Source: Actinomycetes bacterium (GTDB lineage: Bacteria > Actinomycetota > Acidimicrobiia > Acidimicrobiales > Acidimicrobiaceae). From it: a stretch of DNA of 64,000 nt. Numbering within the stretch: position 1 is the first letter of the stretch; each line of letters starts with the position of its first letter. A program made the position numbers and the translations under genes. The stretch covers positions 80,598 through 144,597 of the forward strand of contig JAKAQR010000004.1 of the NCBI GenBank assembly GCA_021819725.1, in the 5' to 3' direction. Below are positions 43,435 to 52,819 of this stretch, one piece after another. The notes under the pieces are model-generated. The model was not told the origin of the DNA. It did not search any database and was given only the letters and a program-made list of their open reading frames with translations.

Positions 43435-45090
43435 TCAATCAGATGGATTCGCTGCCTCGTCGCCTTGGAGTCCCTGGGTGGGGGTGGGGACGTTCGCACG
43501 CCGCTCGACCTCCGCTGCTCTGATGGCGTGATGGGGGCGGCCGAGGACGAAATAGAGCGCCCCGATGATCACGATGATGGTGATCACCAGAATGGTCAGC
43601 CAGTCGAAGTTAAAGAGTTCGCCTCGGGGTGAGTTCAGTCCAGTTGGCGCGATGATGTTCACGATCATGCCGACTCCGTAGATCAACCCCAAGACCGCGA
43701 CGAGGTACCCCCATCTGCCAAGCTGGAAGGAGCCCTCGGCTTTCCAGCCACGCAACCTGGCGATGAGATAGGCGAGCACCACCATTTGGAACGAGATGTA
43801 GATACCCGACACACCGAAGCTCACGAGTGCCGTCAGCGCGTTGACGTGGGCCGGATAGACGATAAAGCCGATGTGAATGGGCTTTGTGGGCGTGAAGTGC
43901 ACCAAGAACGAGAGGAGTTCGGGGATGATAGCAGCGAGGAGAATTGCGGCCACTGGGGTGCGACGCCGGGGAGAGATACGCCGCAGAACACGGTGTCCTG
44001 GTACCGCCCGATCTCGGGCATAGGAGAACACCAAACGAGCACCCGCACCCTGGACGGCCAGACCACACGAGAAGAAGGCGAAACAGATAATGAACAGAAT
44101 GAGATCTTGGAAGAACTTGGCGGAGATGGCACTTGAGAGGATTGCCGGAACGCCTTGGGTTGCGGCCAGGGCAAAACCCTTGGGGCCAGAAGGAATCGCA
44201 AGGCTGAGCGCACCGACCAGAATCATCGAGACGATACCACCGAAGATGAGAGCCGAGACCATTGCACGAGGGACATGGCGTGACGCATCCACGACCTCCT
44301 CAGCGACATCACCAGCGCTTTCAAAGCCATAGAAAATGTAGACCGGTCCGAGCACCGCGATCAACGCGGCCCCTGCCCACCAGTTGCCGCCGAAGTTCAC
44401 CCCGAGCGGGCTGGTCTTGAGGTGGGTCGTTCCCTGGGTAGTGAAGAGATAGCCGAGTGAGTGATGGGTGGCGAAAGCGAGCAAGATGATTGCCAGCCCC
44501 ACGGTCCCGAGTACCTCGAACCACGTTCCGATCCTTGAGATCGACCCGAGGAACTTAACGCCGTAGACATTGAAGAGTGTCTGACCGGCGAGGTAGAGGG
44601 TGGAGATGAGCAAGATGGTGTTGGGGGAGGCTCCATTGAGGTGGGTGCCGAAGAGGTTGTTAACGAGATCGGCAAAGTAACTGGGAACACCGGTGTCGAC
44701 GGAGGCCACCGTGATGATAAGGGCCCAGCCATACATCCACCCGACCCACCAGCCGTACCCCGAGCCCATGAGACGTTTGCTCCACTGAAACAGGGCACCC
44801 GCGATCGGATAGCTCGATCCAAGCTCGCCGAAGATGAGGGCGACAAAGAGCTGGCCGATCACGACGAGAGGGATCAACCAGATAAATGCGGGCCCCCCGG
44901 TACCAAGGCTCAGTGCGTACAGCGAATAGATGCCTACCACGGGTGACAAGTAACAAAAGGCAACCGAGAAATTCTCGAACAGAGTCATGACTCGAGAGAG
45001 TTCTTGATGATAACCCAGCTCGTTGAGCCGAGCTTCGTCGCTCTTTGGTACCGGCGTATCGTTCGCTTCCACTGTTTCCCCCAAGGTCAC
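43435..45090 (-). CDS. APC-family amino acid/amine permease
   Basis: A 551-residue integral membrane protein with about 12-13 helices of the amino acid-polyamine-organocation superfamily. The first helix carries the unwound-helix substrate motif region (SVAFCYLSPVVGIYSLY), followed by FGELGSSYPIAGALFQWSKRLMG, a clear APC signature, and GFESAGDVAEEVVDASRHVPRAM in helix 6/loop, typical of the GABA/BAT1-like branch. The C-terminal tail is polar and cytoplasmic. It is convergent with the amidase pseudogene, 50 bp apart; amide hydrolysis and product uptake may have been linked. Substrate is inferred only at family level. Confidence 0.92.
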   Translation of the reverse strand: MTLGETVEANDTPVPKSDEARLNELGYHQELSRVMTLFENFSVAFCYLSPVVGIYSLYALSLGTGGPAFIWLIPLVVIGQLFVALIFGELGSSYPIAGALFQWSKRLMGSGYGWWVGWMYGWALIITVASVDTGVPSYFADLVNNLFGTHLNGASPNTILLISTLYLAGQTLFNVYGVKFLGSISRIGTWFEVLGTVGLAIILLAFATHHSLGYLFTTQGTTHLKTSPLGVNFGGNWWAGAALIAVLGPVYIFYGFESAGDVAEEVVDASRHVPRAMVSALIFGGIVSMILVGALSLAIPSGPKGFALAATQGVPAILSSAISAKFFQDLILFIICFAFFSCGLAVQGAGARLVFSYARDRAVPGHRVLRRISPRRRTPVAAILLAAIIPELLSFLVHFTPTKPIHIGFIVYPAHVNALTALVSFGVSGIYISFQMVVLAYLIARLRGWKAEGSFQLGRWGYLVAVLGLIYGVGMIVNIIAPTGLNSPRGELFNFDWLTILVITIIVIIGALYFVLGRPHHAIRAAEVERRANVPTPTQGLQGDEAANPSD

Positions 45091-45183
45091 GGCACTGCTA
45101 CCAACCTTAGCGTTGATAATGAGCGTGGATGATCAGAATCGGAGATTTTTGTAGATTTTCTGAAATAAGCGGAAATCTAGGAC

Positions 45184-45946
45184 CCAAATCATCTGGAGTG
45201 AGTCGTTGCATATAGCGGCGATCTTCGCGTGGAGTCTCGCAGGTTGTAGTTTTGCTTTATGGCTGTTCTTCGAGCCTTTCTGTTTGCCACTGAATCGCTT
45301 GTTGGGTCGTTGCAGTCTTTTGCGCAGCTTGGCATGGGCCTTTGGCCCGTCGATCTTCTCTCCGCTCGAGAGCCTAGCGAGGGTCGTGACCCCTAGGTTT
45401 AGGCCGATCTAGTTGTGCGTCTTTCGGTAGGGGCTGGGTTCTCTCCCTCAATCGCGAAGCTGAGGGGGCACTGATCTGCGCGCCTTGAGACGGCAGCCGA
45501 GAGCATACGTCCATCACAACGAACTCGCTCTGACATACGAATGTATCCGAGTTTTGGCATACGGACTCTATTTCATCAACCCCAAACGCTCCGCTTGACA
45601 ACGTAAAAGCGTCGTGGACGCCCTTCTTTTTGAACTTTGGGTACCGGCTTCTACATGCAGGGAAGCTAGCAAATGAAGCACCCAGGTCAATCAGTGCCTC
45701 TTCGAGAGCACCCTTACTGACCTCCATCATCGGCGGGAACCGCTCACGTTTGATGCTGTTGAGCTCACGGCTGAAGGTATATTGGCTAGGAGCAGGTACT
45801 GACAGGTCGATCTTGTGGAGTTCGTGGTGCTCTTTCCAGCGAGCTAGACCCCAGTTATAGGCGAATCGAGCTGTCTCAGCTGCTCGCGCGAGACAGTTGG
45901 CCTGCTTATTGTTACGCTCTAGCCTTATTTTGTGGGCGGTGATCAT
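45184..45946 (-). pseudogene. TnpB (IS200/IS605-family OrfB) remnant
   Basis: The first ~110 codons from ATG 45946 encode a TnpB N-terminus (ARFAYNWGLARWKEHHELHK ... SRYPKFKKKGVHDAFTL). The sequence then degenerates. In another frame, after a TAG, it resumes with IGLNLGVTTLARLSSGEKID, GPKAHAKLRKRLQRPNKRF and KGSKNSHKAKL, the RuvC-I and bridge-helix region. The first RuvC Asp (normally G-I-D-L-G) is Asn here. The gene is cut off near 45184, before the remaining RuvC residues and zinc ribbon. No tnpA, and no terminal hairpins or guide-RNA scaffold can be placed. A dead relic. Confidence 0.85.
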
Positions 45947-46053
45947 CTTTGAACAACTTCACCCTACAACTGCATCTCGAACTAGCGCACTTCTGACCTC
46001 CACACCTACATGTATAGAACATTAGTTCAGATATGGGGCTCCTGTTCATAGCC

Positions 46054-47175
46054 CTATCCAGGCTGGCGCGCAACTAAGTCGTCGAGATAGGCCCCTGCCT
46101 GTCCGCTTGTGAGCGTCAGCATGGCACGATCAACCCCTTCGGCGATAGTAGTCACCAGGTCAGCGGCGTAGAGGGCTGCACCCGCATTTAACGCCACGAG
46201 GTCGCGTCGCGCGTCGCAGATGCGTCCATGCAAGATGTCGTGAAGAATGCTAGCATTCTCCTTTGCATCTCCGCCCTGAAGCATCGCTAGGTTCGTTGGC
46301 TGAAAACCAAACTCACTTGGCTCAATGGCATAGGACTCCACCTCTTGCCCAGCTCGCACCTCCCATACTCGGGTCGGCGCCGTCAAACTGACCTCGTCCA
46401 TGCCATCGTCACCAGACACGATCAGGGCATGCTGCGAACCCAAAGCAAGGAGCACATTTGCCATCGTTGGCGCCAAACTACGGTCAAAGACGCCGACTAA
46501 CTGATACCGCGCCCGCCCCGGATTGACGAGAGGTCCAAGAAAGTTGAAGGCGGTAGGAATCCCAAGGGCACGTCGGATCGGTGCAACCGCCGCCATCGCG
46601 GGATGAAAGCGAGTCGCCAAGGCAAAGCCAAACCCTGCAGTCTCCACCATGTGAGCGACCTCATCAGCATCGAGACCAACATTGATTCCAAGTTGCTCGA
46701 GTACATCAGCCGAACCAGTCTTGGAACTCGCGGCACGGCCACCATGCTTGAGCACCCGAGCGCCAGCGGCACTCGCCAGCAGACCCGCCGCGGTCGAAAC
46801 ATTGATCGTCCCCTGGCGATCTCCACCCGTTCCACAGGTATCGAGGATTTCGCCTTCGACAGGAACGGTGACCATATGCGAGGCCATCGCTCGGGCAAAC
46901 CCGAGTAACTCCTCAACCGACTCCTCTCGTTGACGAAGCAACACCAAAACGCCCGCAACGATCGGAGCTGGTACCGCACCATCGAAGACGACTTCAAGCA
47001 TCTGATTCGCCTCGCCCTCGGTGAGACGTTCCCCCTGCATGAGGCGGCCAAGGAGAGCAGACCAAACGAGCTCAGCACCTGGATCGGCAACAGGAGTAGA
47101 CGGTCGCACCGGCACTCCAGTCGGCGCAGCAAGGGTCGAAGCGGCATCAGCATGCGAGTTCACGGGATCAGGCAT
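46054..47175 (-). CDS. trpD: Anthranilate phosphoribosyltransferase
   Basis: TrpD transfers phosphoribose from PRPP to anthranilate, the second step of tryptophan synthesis. The 373 residues contain the PRPP-binding DTCGTGGDRQGTINVST, the substrate motif KHGGRAASSKTGSADVLEQLG, and the conserved HPAMAAVAPIRRALGIPTAFNFLGPL. The N-terminus has ~35 extra polar residues (Ala/Pro-rich) compared with the usual enzyme. It begins 9 bp after a GGDEF-EAL gene and is not next to other trp genes. The initiator ATG has TAGCAT exactly 6 nt before it, so it is probably transcribed from its own leaderless promoter. Confidence 0.96.
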   Translation of the reverse strand: MPDPVNSHADAASTLAAPTGVPVRPSTPVADPGAELVWSALLGRLMQGERLTEGEANQMLEVVFDGAVPAPIVAGVLVLLRQREESVEELLGFARAMASHMVTVPVEGEILDTCGTGGDRQGTINVSTAAGLLASAAGARVLKHGGRAASSKTGSADVLEQLGINVGLDADEVAHMVETAGFGFALATRFHPAMAAVAPIRRALGIPTAFNFLGPLVNPGRARYQLVGVFDRSLAPTMANVLLALGSQHALIVSGDDGMDEVSLTAPTRVWEVRAGQEVESYAIEPSEFGFQPTNLAMLQGGDAKENASILHDILHGRICDARRDLVALNAGAALYAADLVTTIAEGVDRAMLTLTSGQAGAYLDDLVARQPG

Positions 47176-47181
47176 GTGCCT

Positions 47182-47187
47182 ATGCTA
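47182..47187 (-). promoter_or_regulatory. Predicted leaderless -10 of trpD overlapping the upstream stop codon
   Basis: TAGCAT (47187 to 47182) lies 6 nt before the trpD ATG. Its TAG is also the stop codon of the GGDEF-EAL gene. No ribosome-binding site is present. Confidence 0.5.
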
Positions 47188-49854
47188 GACGCGGGTGCTG
47201 AAGGACTCATCTCTCCCAAGAAGCTTTAGCAGAGCTGCTTCGCGGAGCGGTCGAGCAAGATGAAAGCCCTGGACCTCAGGCACGCCGAGCTCCTTGAGGA
47301 CGTCAAGGCAAGCTTGGTCACCCACCCCCTCCGCCACCACAGAGATGCCAAGCTCGCCCGCGAGCGCTGTGAGACCCGCAACCAATCCCCGATCGCCACC
47401 AGTGCCGAGGTCCTTGACGAACTGCCGGTCGATTTTTACAATATCCACCGGCATAATCTGCAGATGGCGAAATGACGACGTTCCGACTCCGAAATCATCC
47501 AATGCAATCAAGAAACCTTCGCTCTTGAGACGACGCATCATGCGCGCGATCCGGTCAATCAGCAGATCAGAGAGCTCAGTCTCTGTCAACTCGATGACCA
47601 CCATGTCACGCGGCACGCCAAGCCGATCAGCTAACTGGCAAAAGTCCTTCACCGTCCGTCCCTCAGCAGCATTGACACCACTCAGGTTGACAGAAAGGCG
47701 CATCTGACCAGCCAGTCCAGCCGAACGCCAACGTGAAAAACGCGTCAGCGCTTCAGCACGAACAAAGGCATCGAGCTGGTCCATCAGACGGTACTGGAGC
47801 GCAAGCGACAGGAATCGACCCGGCAATAGAAGGCCTTCGGTGGGGTGCTGCCAGCGCACCAAGGTCTCGGCTCCTGTGACCGACCCGCTCTGGGTAGCAA
47901 AAAGCGGTTGGAACCGAAGTAGCAGAGCACCGCCACGTTCATCTCCACGCAACACCCGCACCAGATCTGGGCCTAATTCGATCTCGACCGCATCCTGGGT
48001 ACCGCGATGCAAGTGCAGTAGATCCGGACGCCGACGTGAGAACTTATCCTGATACATCGCCGAATCAGCGGCTGACATCAACTGGTCCAGATCGACCGTC
48101 GTCGTGGATCCCGTCGCCATGCCGACCGCAGCAGTCACCCGTAGCTCAATCGTACCGACCGTTATTGGGTTGAATGAGATCGCCGCCGCGAGGCGGTCGG
48201 CTAATTGACGGATCACTCTGCTCGAATCCATCCCAATGACAAGTACCGCAAACTCGTCCCCACCGATCCTGCCAACGACATCGAGAGGACGCACACTCGT
48301 TCGAATGCGATTCGCCACCTCAGTTAAGACTCGATCCCCTATGGCATGACCAAACTGATCATTGACAACCTTAAGACCGTCAACGTCGATAAAGAGAACT
48401 CCGACTAGCTTCTCCTCGTCATCATCGAAATAGGCGTTAGCATGCTCAAAAAAGCCCGCGCGATTGTTGAGCCCGGTCAGGGGGTCCATATGTGCCAATT
48501 GGCGCACTCGCCGGCGCTCGACGTTGCGTTCTTGAATGTCGCGAACCGCCAGCAAGGTGCCAGTGACGCCGGAGGCTGCATCAATAAATCGACGCCGATA
48601 GGACTCCGTCACAAACGTTGATCCATCCAGGCGCAGGCGCTCCTCTTCTTCCACCTGTGCGCCTTGATCGGAGAGGGTCCTCAAAGGCTTGCTTTCAAAT
48701 TGAGAGGCCAACATTCCGCGCAAGGAGACGTTCTCCTCGCCTCCATGCAGCCGCGCAAAGGCTCGGTTGTGGAGGGTAATCACCTCCTCGTCGTCGACCA
48801 AAGCCACCCCGTCCGGCATAAAATCCAACACCTGTGATGCAAGTGCGGATCGCTCCTGACCGGCAACCACGAAACTAAGAGTCTGTCGTTGGGACACGAT
48901 CGCACCCGCGAACCGGGCAAGCTCACGAATGGTCTGGAAATCTCGGAGAGAGAATCGATATGGTGAAGGGCTGAAAACGGCGATCAGTGCGACCAATGTC
49001 GCGGTCGTATCCACAATCGGAACGACGACCGCTGAATCGTTCTCCGTCTCCCCTCGAATCGATGCGATGGCCTCCTCGTCCGTGGTTGTCCGATCCGCTA
49101 ACGAACCGATCAGCACCGCTACCCCAGTAGCCCCGACCCAGGCGAGAAGCCCGCTATGACGGTCGATGATGTCACCGGGTTGACGCATCGTCTCCCCAAT
49201 GGCCGCAGCGACCCAGGTCGCATTCGGACGAACCTCGACCACGAGTGCACTATGAGCACCGGTTAGGAGGCGGGCCTCGCGTCCGATGTGCATCCATGGG
49301 ACAGCAGTATCGCTGACGCTCAACAGCCTCTCTAGGAGCCGCTGATTGGTTCGAACACGTCGACTCAGCCAACGCCTCGATCGTTCCTGCCGATAACTTT
49401 CACTCGCCAATCGAATGGCGGGGGAGATCTGCTCAAGAAGGCGGTAATCGTCAGTCGATAGTTGTTCTAGGTCGATCATCGCAAGCATCAACGACTCACC
49501 AAGGCGCAGCAGCGTGAGCGAAGTTCCACGGATGCGAAGCAACCAATTGTTGGTGGCTCCAGCGACGACCGGTGGAGGCTCAAGGCCGACAAAATCGGCA
49601 AACTCCTTGCCACGAGCGGCCACAACAAGTCGCAACCTTCCGAAACCGGGCTCAACCTCCATGAGGGTAATCGGTGTTGCAAAGCGCTCGCACAGGACAT
49701 CTAAGAGCTCCAGCAGTACCCCTCGTGAACCGAGATCACCTGCCAGGATACGCGAAATGTTGCGCATCATGGCGGCATCATGTGGCACACTCACCGAGGG
49801 TAGATTCGCAACAGAGGCGCCAATAACCGGGGAGTGATTGGCGTCTAGGCTCAC
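47185..49854 (-). CDS. GGDEF-EAL cyclic-di-GMP signalling protein with GAF/PAS sensors
   Basis: An 889-residue cytoplasmic protein. Two GAF-like regions (~1-160 and ~165-330) are followed by a PAS domain (~340-440), a GGDEF domain (~455-610; intact motif RIGGDEFAVLV) and an EAL domain (~640-880). The EAL motif reads E-T-L (GAETLVRWQHP), with metal-binding VNLSG, ELTETEL and DDFGVGTSSF...VDIVKIDRQFV retained. Both synthesis and hydrolysis are chemically possible, and the real direction needs assay. No transmembrane helix. It starts at a GTG (49854) without a good ribosome-binding site. Second messenger control of the giant surface protein would be a natural hypothesis. Confidence 0.9.
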   Translation of the reverse strand: MSLDANHSPVIGASVANLPSVSVPHDAAMMRNISRILAGDLGSRGVLLELLDVLCERFATPITLMEVEPGFGRLRLVVAARGKEFADFVGLEPPPVVAGATNNWLLRIRGTSLTLLRLGESLMLAMIDLEQLSTDDYRLLEQISPAIRLASESYRQERSRRWLSRRVRTNQRLLERLLSVSDTAVPWMHIGREARLLTGAHSALVVEVRPNATWVAAAIGETMRQPGDIIDRHSGLLAWVGATGVAVLIGSLADRTTTDEEAIASIRGETENDSAVVVPIVDTTATLVALIAVFSPSPYRFSLRDFQTIRELARFAGAIVSQRQTLSFVVAGQERSALASQVLDFMPDGVALVDDEEVITLHNRAFARLHGGEENVSLRGMLASQFESKPLRTLSDQGAQVEEEERLRLDGSTFVTESYRRRFIDAASGVTGTLLAVRDIQERNVERRRVRQLAHMDPLTGLNNRAGFFEHANAYFDDDEEKLVGVLFIDVDGLKVVNDQFGHAIGDRVLTEVANRIRTSVRPLDVVGRIGGDEFAVLVIGMDSSRVIRQLADRLAAAISFNPITVGTIELRVTAAVGMATGSTTTVDLDQLMSAADSAMYQDKFSRRRPDLLHLHRGTQDAVEIELGPDLVRVLRGDERGGALLLRFQPLFATQSGSVTGAETLVRWQHPTEGLLLPGRFLSLALQYRLMDQLDAFVRAEALTRFSRWRSAGLAGQMRLSVNLSGVNAAEGRTVKDFCQLADRLGVPRDMVVIELTETELSDLLIDRIARMMRRLKSEGFLIALDDFGVGTSSFRHLQIMPVDIVKIDRQFVKDLGTGGDRGLVAGLTALAGELGISVVAEGVGDQACLDVLKELGVPEVQGFHLARPLREAALLKLLGRDESFSTRV

Positions 49855-50323
49855 CGCAACCGCATCCGTTCTTGCGAAACCGCACGCTTCATCGACACGT
49901 ATTTTCTAAAAGAAAAACCCGATATAGGGGAAGAACTCACCCCAGCGAGCTGACCGTCGCTAGACGGGGCGCGACCTGGAGTATCGGTACCTGTTGGGAG
50001 ATGGTACAGCCCAGCTAGACGGTTGTACCGGGCCGCAAGCGAACGAACCGTACGCAGCGTTAGCATCGGACGTCGCTGACACGCAAGGCACCTACCACGA
50101 GAGATACCCAACCGATCTATGCAGTAACAAACCCACCACGACCACGATCCTAGCAACAATTACCACTCCTTGTGTGCAGACGGTAGAGAATTGCCCAAGA
50201 AATCTTCAACATGTGTTGACCCACGGTAAAACCGAATGAGCAAAACACCTGCCCGTTCTTGTTGCTAAACTAAGTTCGAACCACGACCCAAGGAGCCATC
50301 GTTGGAAGTAGAACACCCCATGG
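49855..50323. other. 469-bp divergent gap between two cyclic-di-GMP genes
   Basis: It contains no convincing gene. A frame of 102 codons on the minus strand ends in a 4-bp overlap with the GTG of the GGDEF-EAL gene, but its translation has no coding character. TATATAGG-like A/T-rich sequence near 49920 may be a promoter. AAGGAG at 50290 is 28 nt before the next start. Confidence 0.35.
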
Positions 50324-52672
50324 ATGCGCACAGTGGGAATCGTGTCCGAATCTAGCTATGTCTTCCGAGAGATCTCGGCGATCATTGGGTCAAGTGAGAC
50401 GCTAGCGCAACGGATCGCGCGGCTCGAGGAACTCTGCATTGCGTGTTTTGATCAATCACAGTTCGTCGAAGGATTCGAATGCACTGACCCAGAGAGCTTC
50501 GCACCACTCGCCCTGAACCAACTTCGTGGCTATCAACTCATCGTTCCACGAGATCGCACCCGCGAAGCAAAGAAGCGAGACACCGCGCTTGCGCAGGCCT
50601 TCGTAGACGCCTACGCGCTCCTCATGCACCAGCACCAGGTTGAGCTTGACCAAAGCGGCGCCCTCCTCGAAGTCCACGCCACCAATCAGATGATTATGGC
50701 CCTACTAGGGTTAGATAAAGGTACGGCCGACTGGCAACGCGTCACAGAGGGAATTCTCGAACGGCTTTTTGGGGCTGAGGCGCACGTATTTGCGCTCACA
50801 GCCGCGTCCACAACCGCGCCAATTGCCGCCTGGGCGGCCAAAGTGGGTCAGAATTTACACTTTGCTGACCTGTTGGTCCATGGCGTCACCATCATCGAGA
50901 GGGACATGCCGTTACGCTCGGTACTAGTAGCCATTGACCGTGCAGCCGGATATGGAATGACAGTGAGTTCCACCACCCTGCGCAACTTCGATGCAACGCA
51001 GCTAGCCGTGCTCCAGGATTGCCTGCGCATCTATATCGCCGGCATTGCACTCTTCGGACAGGTTCAACAGCGACAGAATGAAGCCTCTCTTGCCTCATCG
51101 ATCCTCTCCAACCTTGATATCGGAGTTCTGGGTGTCAACGAGGACGGTAGAGTCGTCTTAGCAAATCGCCAAGCGGGTGAACTTCTCGGCCATAGCCCCA
51201 GCGAACTCGTACGATCGCCGACACCGCTCATCGTCAGCCAGTTCGAAGAATACTTCTCGCTGCTCGGATCGCTGCCTACGCCCTGGCTCACCACAAATGC
51301 GCTGCTGCGAAAGCGGAGTGGCAAACCACAACCAGCATCGCTCTCCATCCGGCGTATCGAGACGGGACGCGATGTCAGCTACCGTTATCTCATCACCCTG
51401 GTCGACACCACGCGCTCGCACTTAGAGCTTGAGGAGTGGCGCTGGCATGCCACGCATGATCCGCTGACAGGGCTCTTGAATCGCAATGGGCTTGCTGGCG
51501 AGCTTCAACAACTCACTGATGCGTCGGTGATGGTCCTCTTCTTGGACATCAACCGTTTCAAAATCATCAACGACCTCCTTGGTCATCGAGGTGGTGATCG
51601 CGTCATAACGACCGTTGCTCAACGCCTCATCGCCGGAACCAAACCAACCGACATCGTCGCCCGAGTGGGTGGTGATGAGTTTGTCGTCATTGGAGCGGTG
51701 GGTACACCCTTCCGGGGACTCAAACGCGTCGCCCAACGTATCGTTGAGGCTATCACCTCCCAGCCTGTTGACATTGGGGACCGACAGCTAGCCGTGTCGG
51801 TCTCCGTCGGCGCCGCCCTCGAGACCTTCCACGGCAGCATCGATGCGCTCCTGGATCGCGCTGACCATACCATGTATATCGCAAAGCGGGAGGGGCAAAA
51901 CTTACGCATTGCACATGGTGACGAGGAGAGGTTTACCACCGATACCCAACTCACCGACCCGAACCTCTTCGACTTCCTCCGTGCCCGTGACGCTAACCAA
52001 GTCGTCGCTGTTGAGATGCCTTGGGTACGACTCGCCGACGCAGAACTGGCTGGGGTTGACCTTTCGCTCACGTGGCAGGAACCTATCCAAGAGACACCAC
52101 GCGACTACGCGATGCGCAACCACCTTCGCGATGAATATAACTGGCTACTTGTGCACCATCTCCTTCGACATCAGGCGGTTCGCGGACCCTTTGGAGTCTC
52201 GCCGCTGATGCCCAACCAGTACTTCATCAACCGGATCGAGCGCCTTTGTCAAACCGGGTACCTTAATCCGCGGAAAGTACAGCTCGTCTTTCGATCGATT
52301 GAACTCACCACCGATGAGGTGCAGGAGGAGGCGAGTACTGTCGCAGAGCGTGCCCAGCGACTCGGCATCAACGTCGCCCTACGTTGGCGATCGGGAGAGG
52401 GGGGCGAAGTCACAAACCTTGCCAAACTCCGTCCTGACCAGGTGCAGATCGATGTGAGCGATTGGGCCCATCGCCCAACGAACGCACGAACGATTCAAGC
52501 CATTGCCGCCTTTACGAACGCGCTCGAAACCCAGGTCGCCTTCCTGCATCCAACCACAAGACTTGTCGCGCTATTACAAGCTGACCAACTACGCGAACTC
52601 CTACCAAGTGCGCTCCTGGAGGGCCAAACCGGTGCAGTGCGTAGACATGTTGAGCCAACTACGCCAGACTGA
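50324..52672 (+). CDS. PAS-GGDEF protein with a degenerate EAL-like C-terminal domain
   Basis: A 782-residue cytoplasmic signalling protein. A long N-terminal sensor region (~1-245, GAF-like) precedes a PAS domain (~255-370; ILSNLDIGVLGVNEDGRVVLANRQAGELLG) and a GGDEF domain (~375-530; RVGGDEFVVIG, FLDINRFKIINDLLGH intact), so a diguanylate cyclase activity is expected. The last 240 residues have EAL-like spacing, but none of the EAL, NLS or DDFG catalytic motifs; for example LSLTWQEPI stands where EALLRW would be. This suggests a regulatory, non-catalytic domain. The start at ATG 50324 is uncertain. It is divergent from the GGDEF-EAL gene, and the two may be a functional pair. Confidence 0.87.
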   Translation: MRTVGIVSESSYVFREISAIIGSSETLAQRIARLEELCIACFDQSQFVEGFECTDPESFAPLALNQLRGYQLIVPRDRTREAKKRDTALAQAFVDAYALLMHQHQVELDQSGALLEVHATNQMIMALLGLDKGTADWQRVTEGILERLFGAEAHVFALTAASTTAPIAAWAAKVGQNLHFADLLVHGVTIIERDMPLRSVLVAIDRAAGYGMTVSSTTLRNFDATQLAVLQDCLRIYIAGIALFGQVQQRQNEASLASSILSNLDIGVLGVNEDGRVVLANRQAGELLGHSPSELVRSPTPLIVSQFEEYFSLLGSLPTPWLTTNALLRKRSGKPQPASLSIRRIETGRDVSYRYLITLVDTTRSHLELEEWRWHATHDPLTGLLNRNGLAGELQQLTDASVMVLFLDINRFKIINDLLGHRGGDRVITTVAQRLIAGTKPTDIVARVGGDEFVVIGAVGTPFRGLKRVAQRIVEAITSQPVDIGDRQLAVSVSVGAALETFHGSIDALLDRADHTMYIAKREGQNLRIAHGDEERFTTDTQLTDPNLFDFLRARDANQVVAVEMPWVRLADAELAGVDLSLTWQEPIQETPRDYAMRNHLRDEYNWLLVHHLLRHQAVRGPFGVSPLMPNQYFINRIERLCQTGYLNPRKVQLVFRSIELTTDEVQEEASTVAERAQRLGINVALRWRSGEGGEVTNLAKLRPDQVQIDVSDWAHRPTNARTIQAIAAFTNALETQVAFLHPTTRLVALLQADQLRELLPSALLEGQTGAVRRHVEPTTPD

Positions 52673-52819
52673 GCGCACGCTGGTCGCATTGGCCTTGATC
52701 GAACGCGACTGTTCCGGCATCTTCGCCTACTTTTTGTACATGTCTGGATCAGGCTCTGTGCGTGAACAGGTACGTCGCTGCGAAGAGCGCCGCTTGAGCG
52801 TATCGCCACTAATGAAGGA

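Noticed and set aside
45206..45412. 68-codon + strand membrane-like frame
   Set aside because: It is antisense to the RuvC-I/bridge-helix part of the TnpB remnant, which is recognisable on the minus strand.
49851..50159. 102-codon minus strand frame coupled to the GGDEF-EAL GTG
   Set aside because: The 4-bp overlap is suggestive, but the translation lacks coding character and no ribosome-binding site precedes it.
50302..50352. 17-codon TTG-initiated upstream frame with AAGGAG before it
   Set aside because: It overlaps the start of the PAS-GGDEF gene out of frame and ends at once; too short and generic to claim as a leader peptide, though it leaves the start at 50324 uncertain.
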